A DNA stretch of 64,000 nt from Streptomyces mirabilis. Lineage in GTDB: Bacteria > Actinomycetota > Actinomycetes > Streptomycetales > Streptomycetaceae. Under the pieces are notes generated by a model. That model had not been told where the DNA came from, made no database searches, and saw only the letters and a list, made by a program, of their open reading frames with translations. The position numbers were made by a program, and so were the translations under genes. Shown piece by piece: positions 8,797-16,133 of this stretch; positions within the stretch are counted from its first letter, which is position 1, and every line of letters begins with the position of its first letter. The DNA lies in the NCBI RefSeq assembly GCF_039503195.1, contig NZ_JBCJKP010000001.1, positions 124,001-188,000 on the forward strand, read 5' to 3'.

Positions 8797-9468
8797 GTGG
8801 CGGAACAGGCGCGCGACAGAAACGACTCCCGGCTGACTGAGCGCGGGCGGGCGACTCGGGAGCGCATTTTGAGGGCTGCCGCCGACATGATGTACGTCAG
8901 GGGCGTGTCTGCCACGACCCTCGACGAGGTCAGGGCGGCCAGCGGAACGAGCAAATCCCAGCTCTACCGCCACTACCCCGACAAGGATGCACTGGTGCGG
9001 GACGTTGTCGCCTTGCAGGCTGCTGAACTGCTCAAACGTCAGCACCAGCTACTTCAGCGGCTCAACTCCCTCCGCGGGCTGGAGCGCTGGCGGGACGTGC
9101 TGATCGAACACAACGCGCTCCGAAACGGGGCGTACGGCTGCCCGCTCGGATCCCTTGCAAGCGAGTTGGCCGATCAGGACGAAGAGGCACGCGAGGCGCT
9201 CGCCCGGCACTTCGACAGCTGGGAGGGACTCCTCGAGGCCGGGATCGAGCGAATGAAGGACTCGGGAGTCCTCAGGGCCGACGCAGATGCCAAAGAGCTG
9301 GCCACCGGCCTCATGGCCGCCCTTCAGGGTGGCTACCTCCTCGCGCAGACAGCCCAGGACGTCAAACCCATGAGGATCGCCCTGGACATGGCGATCGGCC
9401 ACGTCAAGGCCTATACCGCGCCTGCCGAGGACACCAGTCCGCCGGCGGAAGGCCCTTCAGGGCACTAA
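8797..9468 (+). CDS. TetR/AcrR family transcriptional regulator
   Basis: About 223 aa from the GTG at 8797. The frame stays open upstream to 8656, but that part overlaps the promoter and operator. The helix-turn-helix (RERILRAAADMMYVRGVSAT, TLDEVRAASGTSKSQLYRHY) is nearly the same as in the TetR at 5672, and the effector domain has the matching YGCPLGSLASELADQDEEAR and LMAALQGGYLLAQTAQ stretches. The two are paralogues. No ribosome site is obvious, and the predicted transcript start is only about 16 nt away, so near-leaderless translation is possible. It probably represses itself through the palindrome at 8741. A hairpin follows the stop codon. Confidence 0.88.
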   Translation: MAEQARDRNDSRLTERGRATRERILRAAADMMYVRGVSATTLDEVRAASGTSKSQLYRHYPDKDALVRDVVALQAAELLKRQHQLLQRLNSLRGLERWRDVLIEHNALRNGAYGCPLGSLASELADQDEEAREALARHFDSWEGLLEAGIERMKDSGVLRADADAKELATGLMAALQGGYLLAQTAQDVKPMRIALDMAIGHVKAYTAPAEDTSPPAEGPSGH

Positions 9469-9483
9469 GCCGTCTGCGGCAGA

Positions 9484-9509
9484 GCGGCACCAAGAAATCC
9501 TGGTGCCGC
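9484..9509 (+). terminator. Hairpin after tetR
   Basis: GCGGCACCA (9484-9492) pairs perfectly with TGGTGCCGC (9501-9509) around an 8-nt loop, 16 bp after the tetR stop. There is no T-run, so it is a factor-independent-like hairpin typical of high-GC actinomycetes. Confidence 0.5.
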
Positions 9510-9698
9510 ACCGCAGGCGGTCGCTTCGCAGTCTCCGGCACCGGACCTTCACCGCCTCCCGACATCCTTAGCCGGGCCGGAGGGGGTTTGCCGGCAGAAG
9601 GAGGCGTCCGCCCTCACATTCCGTGCCCGGCGTAGCCCCTTCTGCGCCTGTGCGTAGCCCAGCCTCAAGTCAAAAGCGGAGGCCCTCTCCAGAAGAGA

Positions 9699-9712
9699 GG
9701 ACTATTTGGTCC
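9699..9712. promoter_or_regulatory. TetR-type operator candidate before SARP remnant
   Basis: GGACTATTTGGTCC is a 14-bp quasi-palindrome of the same type as those at 4952, 5155 and 8741. It lies 100 bp upstream of a broken SARP gene. A promoter with standard spacing was not identified. It may once have controlled that gene. Confidence 0.5.
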
Positions 9713-9809
9713 TGAAAAATGGCCGACTTGCGGTACGTTTGGAGAGAGCGGTCTCCTGCGGACAGCTGAGCGGTCAAGCCTCACAAGGATCTCCAGGGCG
9801 GTAAGCACC

Positions 9810-10137
9810 ATGCACGTGGACGTCCAGTGCTCAATGGTCGGTCCCGTCCGGCTACGCAAACAGGGGGTCGAGGCCGGAGCCGGCCAGCCGGGGCAGCGGG
9901 CTGCCCTGGCTGCGCTGTTGCTCAGGCCAGGCAAACCGGTGAGCGCCTCGAAACCGGCGGAGCACGTGCCCGGCGGCGACGCCCCCTCCGGCCGCCGCCG
10001 GTTACGTTCGCGCGTACGTCTACCGCCCCAGGCAGGCGCTGAGGGAGCAGAGCAGCAGTTCCGTGAGCCTGATAGACGGGGGCTGCCCGCAGCAGAGCCA
10101 ACGGGACGCTCTAGACCTGAACAGGTTCACGGAGTGA
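9810..10137 (+). pseudogene. Broken SARP-type regulator (N-terminal winged helix)
   Basis: The first frame encodes a typical SARP/AfsR-type start, with VGPVRLR, QRAALAALLLRPGKPVSA and EHVPGGDAP. It then shifts: the continuation with GYVRAYVYRPRQALREQSS, SVSLIDGG and a stop at 10135 lies in another frame. Only the DNA-binding winged helix remains, and the bacterial transcriptional activation domain is missing. Intact members activate antibiotic gene clusters. Here it is a remnant, about 105 codons in all. Confidence 0.65.
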
Positions 10138-10306
10138 CGGCAAGAGCGTGGAAGGCCCGCAGCGCCGACGGCCTGGCATCCGTGGCGGGCCTTCTCGCCC
10201 AGGATCTCGGGAGCGCCAAGGCCGCGCCGTCAGGCGGTCGCCGGAACCCACCTTGGGGCCTTGGCCGGTCGGCCGGGGCACTCGATTGATAGAGGAGTTG
10301 AGCACC

Positions 10307-10690
10307 ATGGACGGACAGGAGCTGCAGAAGATCGCGGGCGACTGCACCGTGGAACTGCCCGGCGCCGACCTGGAGCATCGTTTCGGCCCCGACTGGGACC
10401 TCTACAAGGTGTGCGGCAAGGTTTTCATGCTCATGACCGACATGCCGGGGCACCCTGTCGTGATCCTGAAAGCTGATCCGGACGACGCCGCAGCCCTACG
10501 TGAACGGCACACAGACATCACCCCCGGGTATCACATGAACAAGAGGCACTGGATCACGGTGGAAGGCGGGGGCGCCGTCGACGAGAAGCTGGTGAAGGAA
10601 CTCGTGATCGACTCCTACCGTCTCGTGGTCGGCGGACTTCCAAAATCCGAGCAGCCTGTGGATCCGCACACCTACGGCCACCGGGCCTGA
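10307..10690 (+). CDS. MmcQ/YjbR family protein
   Basis: A 127-aa protein from the ATG at 10307 with GAGGAG 11 nt upstream. It has the MmcQ/YjbR (CyaY-like fold) pattern: LPGADLEHRFGPDWDLYKVC, GKVFMLM, VILKADPDDAAALRERHTDI, PGYHMNKRHWITV and a C-terminal LVIDSYRLVVGGLPK. The family is called DNA-binding from structure, but no molecular function is firmly established. The gene stands alone between fragments and appears intact. Length is normal for the family. Confidence 0.88.
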   Translation: MDGQELQKIAGDCTVELPGADLEHRFGPDWDLYKVCGKVFMLMTDMPGHPVVILKADPDDAAALRERHTDITPGYHMNKRHWITVEGGGAVDEKLVKELVIDSYRLVVGGLPKSEQPVDPHTYGHRA

Positions 10691-10698
10691 CCTCCGCC

Positions 10699-10890
10699 AT
10701 GCCCGTCGAGCCCCTCGCCGCCTGCGGTACGACCAGTCCAGCGCGGCTACGGCAGGCCTTTGAGAGTGATCTGATTCGAGCCGGACGGGGTGTGCGCCGC
10801 GCGCTGGCCGCAGCCATGCGCGACGCTGTCCGCAGCGGCCGCCTGGCACCCGGCACACGGCTGCCCTCCTCCCGCCAACTGCCAGAAGTA
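10699..10890 (+). pseudogene. MocR/GntR regulator N-terminal fragment
   Basis: Within this stretch the translation VRRALAAAMRDAVRSGRLAP followed by GTRLPSSRQL matches the winged-helix start of MocR-type (GntR plus aminotransferase-fold) regulators. The frame then runs into unrelated sequence, and no aminotransferase domain follows. It is a truncated remnant. Confidence 0.5.
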
Positions 10891-11280
10891 CCGGAACATG
10901 CGCAAGCTCGCGTAGAAGTGGTGGCGCCGGGCCCTGGCCACCGCCACGCTGGCCGCGATGCCACCCCCGCCCCGGAGCCGGTTCCGGCCCCGGCCGCGCC
11001 GGCCACGACGCCAGTGACGCCCTCCGCCGCGTCACCGCCCTCGCCCAGCGCTGGACCCGCATCCCCACCAAACGGCGGGCCGGCGCATCCGTACTCGCCG
11101 CCATCACGAACAGGGACGATGAATGAGCAGCACCGCCCGCAAGCCACCCGGCCCGTGGCGGGGGAGGACGTTACGGCCCCGACGATGCCGGTGTTCACCG
11201 TGCCCCTGGAGTGCGAGCCGGACACCGAGAGGGCACCGGGCGTACGGCCGTGGGACGGGCGGCCGGTCACCGAGTCGGGC
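10891..11280 (+). other. Fragmentary region with a plasmid-protein-like tail
   Basis: About 390 bp without an intact gene. One frame ends at 11126 with SDALRRVTALAQRWTRIPT and KRRAGASVLAAITNRDDE, which looks like the tail of a real actinomycete protein that I cannot name. The rest is shadow. Confidence 0.3.
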
Positions 11281-11289
11281 ATCTGCCCG

Positions 11290-11600
11290 GCCGTTTGCTG
11301 CGGTCGACCGGGGAACGCCCGGCGGCATCACCGCCGCCGGCTTTGGTCCTCGACCAGATCGCCGTCGACGGCGATCTGGTCGAGGACCGACGATCCGGTA
11401 GTAGGACTCCAGCGCGATCTGCTTGAGCCGGGCGAAGAGGCCGAGCTGGATCCACTCGTCGCGGCGGTTGCGTGGCCGAGCAGGTCGTGTCAGCGATCGC
11501 CTTGGTAGGAGCAGCCGAACCGCAGGAGCTGCCCGTGGATCTCCAGCGAACCCCGGCGAGCACCGCGCCCGCTGACAACCGTACACATCAGCGCCTGCGG
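11290..11600 (-). pseudogene. IS5-family transposase fragment with internal palindrome
   Basis: Minus-strand pieces RRDEWIQLGLFARLKQIALE, SYYRIVG, LDQIAVDG and GGGDAAGRSPVDRSKRPG in changing frames match the N-terminal half of Streptomyces IS5-family transposases. The junction between RIVG and the DQIAVDG segment has been rearranged: the codons for LDQIAVDG are present in both orientations, forming the palindrome at 11345-11388. The element has no complete ends. Confidence 0.62.
11345..11388. repeat. Perfect 44-bp palindrome
   Basis: Bases 11345-11366 are the exact reverse complement of 11367-11388, with no spacer, centred on GTC/GAC. It lies inside the IS5 transposase remnant and appears to be an inverted duplication of about 22 bp of that gene. 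Confidence 0.9.
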
Positions 11601-11612
11601 GCCGCGCCGATC

Positions 11613-12065
11613 TCAGTAGGTGTAGATACTGTGTACGCCACCGGCCATGCTCGTGCAGACACCACCTTTACCCAGGCCTTCCCGCACCCAGATGTTCCGC
11701 ACACTTGAGGCGAAGGTGTAATCAGCCACCTTCGTTGAGCCGGATCCGCCGCTGTTGTAAACCCACTCGTCGCGGGTTCCGCCGTCCGCGTAGGTGGCGT
11801 GGATCTGGACGCACGCTGACATACCGTCTGGGGATGTGTCCTTCAGAAGCGCTTCGAGGTCCAGCCGACCGGTGACGGGGTCGTCGCACAAGCTCCCATG
11901 TGCGTAGGCCCCGGCGATGTCGCCAGGGGTGCCGGTCGCCCCCCAGGTATCGCACGCTGCGGCATCGGCCGGTGCGGCAAGGACCAGGCCACCCCCAGTC
12001 AGCGCGACGACGGCGAGGCTCGCGGCACCGATTCTGAGAGCAAGCGGACGTGCGATGCGAAGCAT
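11613..12065 (-). CDS. Small secreted protein
   Basis: 150 aa with a clear Sec signal peptide: a basic start (MLRIARPLALR), a hydrophobic core (GAASLAVVALTGGGLVLA) and a likely cleavage after APADA-A. The mature part of about 115 residues has three cysteines and a C-terminal half with QIHATYADGGTRDEWVYNS. AAGGAGG lies 8 nt before the ATG. No enzyme motif is visible. Similar small secreted proteins are common in Streptomyces and unassigned. It stands alone, convergent with nothing intact, 77 bp after the AraC gene on the same strand. Confidence 0.85.
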   Translation of the reverse strand: MLRIARPLALRIGAASLAVVALTGGGLVLAAPADAAACDTWGATGTPGDIAGAYAHGSLCDDPVTGRLDLEALLKDTSPDGMSACVQIHATYADGGTRDEWVYNSGGSGSTKVADYTFASSVRNIWVREGLGKGGVCTSMAGGVHSIYTY

Positions 12066-12141
12066 CAGGTAGTCCTCCTTGAAGTCGAGAATGTGGAAGC
12101 CACCGTCCCAAGACGGAGGAGCCCTGTATTGGAAAAACCCG

Positions 12142-13032
12142 CTACTCCTTAAGCAGCCCGGGAATCAGAGTGCTGGTGAGCTGGCCGGGGAGCCGGTCCA
12201 CCGGCCGGACGGCCACGGTGAGTCCCCGGTGCACCGCGAACTGCGACGGGGTGCAGCCCGCCATGGCCTTAAATTCACTGTTGAAGTGCGCTTGATCGTA
12301 GAAGCCACACGTTGCCGCGATCTCGCTTCCAGGGTGAAGGGCCGCCACGAGCGGCAGCGCGCGCCGAAGACGGAAGACCCGTGCCACCTTCTTCGGCGAC
12401 AGCCCGATCTGTTCCCGGAAGCGCAACTCCAGATGACGGGCGCTCCATCCCGCGTCCTGTGCAAGCCGGGCCAAGGGAACCAGCCCGTCTTGACGAGACA
12501 GCTCGGTCCAGGCCGCTATGACCTGGGGAGCCGGCGTCGGTCCCAGGGCGCATCGCCGAAGGAGCAGTGCATCAAGGAGCGCGAACCGCGCGCGCCAGTC
12601 GGCCGCCGCGGTGAGTTGCTCTTCGAGTACACGTCCGTCTGTCCCCAGGATCTCGGGCACGGGTACGGCGATCTCCTTGATCGCGTGCATGGGCATACCC
12701 AGGAGTCTGAACGCCATCCAGGGGGTCAGGATGACTTCGACCCCGCAGACCTTGCCGCCGTGCTCGCCGAGCGTAGAGCTGGTACGCAGACCCGAGACGA
12801 GAGAGCGGTAGGGAGTCCAGATGGGCTGCTCGGCCACAGCCTGGGCCAGCCGGACCGGGGCACCGAAGTTGACCACAAGCGAAACGGTCCCGTTCGGGAC
12901 CTCTAGACGGCGCTGAACGCGGTCCAGCTCCAGTGAATACCCCCGAAAACCGCGCACACCGGGGCGCAGGCGCGGATCCGGCAGTCCTGTGACCAACTGC
13001 CAAGTCCCGTCCGTCGTACCGTGACTGCGCAT
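12142..13032 (-). CDS. AraC family transcriptional regulator
   Basis: 296 aa. The C-terminal third holds the AraC double helix-turn-helix: PLARLAQDAGWSARHLELRF (first), IGLSPKKVARVFRLRRAL, then GFYDQAHFNSEFKAMAGCTP (second). The N-terminal ~170 residues form a cupin-like sensor region of the type found in many actinomycete AraC proteins (FRGYSLELDRVQRRLEVPNG, SLVVNFGAPVRLAQ). The ATG has a GGGGGAG site 2 nt upstream. The small secreted-protein gene follows on the same strand and could be its target, but this is only a positional inference. Confidence 0.9.
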   Translation of the reverse strand: MRSHGTTDGTWQLVTGLPDPRLRPGVRGFRGYSLELDRVQRRLEVPNGTVSLVVNFGAPVRLAQAVAEQPIWTPYRSLVSGLRTSSTLGEHGGKVCGVEVILTPWMAFRLLGMPMHAIKEIAVPVPEILGTDGRVLEEQLTAAADWRARFALLDALLLRRCALGPTPAPQVIAAWTELSRQDGLVPLARLAQDAGWSARHLELRFREQIGLSPKKVARVFRLRRALPLVAALHPGSEIAATCGFYDQAHFNSEFKAMAGCTPSQFAVHRGLTVAVRPVDRLPGQLTSTLIPGLLKE

Positions 13033-13189
13033 GGCTCCCCCGCCGCGATAGCGTCGCCGCTCGGCACCAAACCACCAGCCGCGACGACATAGCCGTCATG
13101 CACATGAAGCTACTCCATGCCCAACGCGGAGGAGGGGGTTGATACATTGGCCCGATAACCGGCCCTTGTAAGGCCCTGGCCTCCCTGCC

Positions 13190-13432
13190 CCGGCGCGGCC
13201 GGCGCCCTCGAGGTGACCTCACCCCCGCACAGAAGGAACGCCGAGACCGGTACGCCGCGGAGATCCGCGACCACCTCAAGGCCGGCTCCTTCCCTCCGCT
13301 CATCCCCGGCGGGCCCCCTTCTTCGGTGTCACCGAGTACGACCTCGCCGACACCGTCCTTGCCGTGCGGGACGACGATTCGGCGGTTCCTCCGTACGCTG
13401 CTGCCCGAGTCGATCACACGGGGGTGTGCGGA
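13190..13432 (+). pseudogene. Decayed small-protein fragments
   Basis: One frame reads DLTPAQKERRDRYAAEIRDH then LKAGSFPPLIPGG, another FGVTEYDLADTVLAVRDDDS. Both have good codon bias and protein-like sequence but are joined by a frameshift, and no family is recognised. They run directly into the RelE-like frame at 13433. Confidence 0.35.
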
Positions 13433-13645
13433 ATGCGGTACGGCGTGGTGGTGGAGGAGCTCGCGGTCGAGGTCATGGCGCAGTTGCCCGACGACCGGGC
13501 CCGGAAGGAGGTGATGGCGCTCGTGGAGGTCGTGCTGATGGATCCGCGTGCCTGGCCCGATGTGCGCGACCCGGGCTCCGTGGAGGAGATCCGTGAGGAT
13601 TCGGACGACGGTGCTGTGTTAACTGCACCATCTCTGGCTCGTTAA
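13433..13645 (+). CDS. Small RelE/ParE-like protein (possibly truncated)
   Basis: 70 aa starting MRYGVVVEELAVEVMAQLPD and continuing DRARKEVMALVEVVLMDPRA. The beginning resembles actinomycete RelE/ParE-like proteins, whose C-terminal beta strands normally carry the catalytic residues. Here the C-terminal part (SVEEIREDSDDGAVLTAPSL) does not look like those strands, so the gene may be truncated by rearrangement. No antitoxin partner was recognised. Confidence 0.4.
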   Translation: MRYGVVVEELAVEVMAQLPDDRARKEVMALVEVVLMDPRAWPDVRDPGSVEEIREDSDDGAVLTAPSLAR

Positions 13646-13718
13646 GCGGGGCGAGCCACCCTGCCAAGGAGATCTGTGGTGAAGGACCTACATCGCGAGC
13701 TCATCGAAGGACATCGAC

Positions 13719-14095
13719 GTGCCCCGGATTCGCTCGGTTGTTGAGCTGGAGACCTTCCACCCCCGGTACGCCGTCTTCGACTGCAACGGGAACACCGTCG
13801 CCCCCACCGTGCCCTGCCTCCGTGGTCTCGCCCTGGACGGCAACCGGCCCCTGACTGGTCAGAGCTACGCGTACGACCTTCTGCGCTGGTTCCGGCTGCT
13901 GTGGTTACTTGATGTTCCCTGGGACCGAGCATCCGAGGCTGAGGCGTCCGCGCTGGTGGGCTGGTTGCGGGTCGCTCCGAACCCACAGCGACGCCGCCGG
14001 AGCCCGAACGCGCCTCGCCCGGGATCGGTGAACCTTCGAACCGGCAAAAGCAATCTCAAGGCCGGGTACGCCCCGTCCACCATCAATCACTGCCT
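13719..14095 (+). pseudogene. Tyrosine recombinase N-terminal fragment
   Basis: From a GTG at 13719 the frame encodes the SAM-like N-terminal domain of a Streptomyces site-specific integrase (ELETFHPRYAVFDCNGN, LTGQSYAYDLLRWFRLLWLL, GSVNLRTGKSNLKAGYAPST, INHCL) and then runs into the end of the IS3 remnant at about 14096. The catalytic domain (R..HxxR..Y) is missing. Confidence 0.72.
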
Positions 14096-14735
14096 GACAG
14101 GGGGGCTTCCCCGTGATCGTGGACACCGGTTGTCATGCGGCGATGGCCAGCGTAGTTGATCGCTGTTCGTAGGTGATGGGGGCTGATCAGGCGGGCCTCA
14201 CGGGCCCCGTTCCACCGTTTCCGCCCCTGGAGCGTCTCTCGTTTCATGGTCGCGTTCAGGCTCTCCGCGGTGGCGTTTTCCGCGCTCGTGCCCACCGCGC
14301 CGCGCGATCTGGTCACGCCTGGTTCCGAGCAGACCAGGGCGAACTCCTTCGACACGTATTGCGCCCCGTTATCGCTGTGGAAGATGGCCCCGCGCAGGCC
14401 GTCGGCGCCGCGGGCTCGCGCGGCGGCCCTGAGCGCGTCGGTGACCAGCTCCGTGCGCATGTGGTCGGCGATCGACCAGCCCGCCAGCCGCTTCGAGCGC
14501 AGGTCCAACACCGTTGCCAGATAGAGGAATTGGCCGCCCCCGATCGGGAGGTAGGTTATGTCCCCCATGTACTTGGTGTTCGGGGTAGTTGCGGTGAAGT
14601 CGCGCCGCAGCAGGTCCGGCACCGGTGTCGCTGACGGCTCCGGAATGGTGGTGCGGACCTTCTTGCGCAGGTGCAGCCCGACGATGTTGAACGTGCGCAT
14701 GACGTGCTCGACGCGCTTGCAGCTGCTCGTCAAGG
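14096..14735 (-). pseudogene. IS3-family transposase OrfB remnant
   Basis: The frame holds most of the integrase core: NTKYMGDITYLPIGGGQFLY (first Asp), AIFHSDNGAQYVSKEFALVC (second Asp) and NATAESLNATMKRETL (Glu). The N-terminal part of OrfB and all of OrfA are missing. The C-terminal region carries an internal deletion and frameshift: the natural tail SPITYEQRSTTLAIAA is present in another frame. It interrupts the integrase fragment on its left and abuts the pentapeptide gene on its right. Confidence 0.75.
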
Positions 14736-15420
14736 TATCCACGGTAGTTTCGCCACAGCGGCTATCCGCGCCTGAACCTGGGGGTCCGAGGCCAGCCGCT
14801 TGGGAAGCTTGGTAGATGAGTCAGGGCGGGCACTTACTACCTGTCCCACCGTGATGAGCTTGGCCTCGGCCATGTCCGCGTTGTTGAGGTCCGCGTCGCT
14901 GAGGTTCGCGTGGCCAAGGTCGGCGCCGTTGAAGTTTGCATAGCTGAGGCCGGCGCTGGTGAGGTCCGCGCCCTTGAGGTTCGCGTTGAGGAGATTCGCT
15001 TCGGTGAGGTCCGCGCCGTTGAGGTGCGTGTCGGTGAGGTTCGCGCTGAAGAGGGTTGCGGTATCAAGGTTCGCGTCGGTGACGTTCGCGTCGTTGAGGT
15101 CCGCGTCGTTAAGGTGCGCGCCCTTGAGGTGCGCGCCGTTGATGTTCGCGCCAGCCTGATCTGGCCCTGTTCGGTGACGCCCAGGGTGTCCTGTGCTTGC
15201 TGCACGGTGGCGAAGGTAAAGATCAGCGCGATGACGGCGGCTAGCCCGGGCAGGCCGGTCACCGTGACCATCGCCCACTGCGTCCGCAGCATCCGCCGTT
15301 CACGTTCACGCTCCGCCGCTGTCGCGACGGCCGCCGGGTCCGATGGTGCCGGTGGGTAGGCCTGCGGTGGTGTGCCCGGTGGGTCGGCCTGCGGTGGTGT
15401 GCGCCCGCGTTCAAGGCACT
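14730..15420 (-). pseudogene. Pentapeptide-repeat membrane protein, frameshifted
   Basis: The upstream frame encodes a proline-rich lead (PPQADPPGTPPQAYPPAPSD), a basic stretch, a transmembrane segment (VTGLPGLAAVIALIFTFATV) and TLGVTEQGQI. The reading then continues in another frame with about 20 pentapeptide units of the A(D/N)LxX type (GAHLKGAHLNDADLNDANVT and so on) and a C-terminal tail ending KLPWIP. The shift is at about 15155. The N-terminus is cut at about 15420, where an ammonia-lyase fragment starts on the other strand. Pentapeptide proteins form right-handed beta helices. Function here is unknown. Confidence 0.65.
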
Positions 15421-15748
15421 CGGTGCGTCCTGGGCGGTCCACCGCACCCTTGCCGAGCGGACCGCGAACGGCGCAGAGCATGGCCCGATCACCCTGGTGA
15501 CCGCCACCGACGGCAATCACGGCCGCGCGGTGGCCCGCATGGCAACCCGCCTCGGTCAGAACGCCCACGTCTTCGTCCCCCAGGGCGTGCATCCGCAGGC
15601 CGTTGCGGCCATCGTCGCCGAACAGGCGAAGGTCACCGAGGTCTCAGAGCCGTACGACGAGGCCGTGCGCCTGGCGGCTGCCGCGCCGGACGCAGTCCTG
15701 GTCCAGGACACCGCCTGGCCGGGCTATGAGCAGATCCGTGATGCGTGA
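15406..15748 (+). pseudogene. Diaminopropionate ammonia-lyase-like fragment
   Basis: The translation AFKALGASWAVHRTLAERTA contains the PLP-lysine motif of fold-type II enzymes, followed by ITLVTATDGNHGRAVARMAT, NAHVFVPQGVHPQAVAAIVA and VQDTAWPGYEQIRDA then stop. This matches the first third of diaminopropionate ammonia-lyase/threonine dehydratase-like proteins. Both ends are missing. Confidence 0.62.
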
Positions 15749-16046
15749 CGGGCTGGTCGGCCGCCAGTGGCTTGGGAGACCTGTACTTCAATCCGGCAGC
15801 AGGAGCGAAATCGGCGGAGCAGTTCAAGTGCAGCAGGGCTCTCCGTGTCGAAGGTCTGGCCTTGTTGTTCGACAGGAAGGTCCGGCCCCCAGATGCGGGC
15901 ACCGTGGCAGCGGAAGCAGAAGGCGATCTCGAAAAGCTGATCGGTGGAGTTGTGCGCCCAGATTCCCCGGCCTGGGAGGAAACAGCGGTACTGCTCACTG
16001 CCTGGTAGGTCGGCGATCAGAGACAGTGTCTGCTGGGCTTGGTCTC
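15723..16046 (-). pseudogene. Fragment of a conserved hypothetical protein
   Basis: A minus-strand frame reads QQTLSLIADLPGSEQYRCFL, PGRGIWAHNS, TDQLFEIAFCFRCHGARIWG, PDLPVEQQGQTFDTESPAAL and ELLRRFRSC. Its codon bias is good and it looks like a real Streptomyces protein with a CFRCH motif, but no start codon in a plausible place is seen and its end overlaps the lyase fragment. I do not recognise the family with certainty. Confidence 0.4.
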
Positions 16047-16133
16047 CCTCCCACCCGCTTGCCGAACTCGCGCGCCGCCAGCATGCGTCGCTGAGGTTTG
16101 TAATCGTGAGTATGAGTCAGAGCACTGTGGATG

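Noticed and set aside
9810..10289. 159-aa frame as an intact gene
   Set aside because: Only the first 50 codons are SARP-like; the matching continuation lies in another frame.
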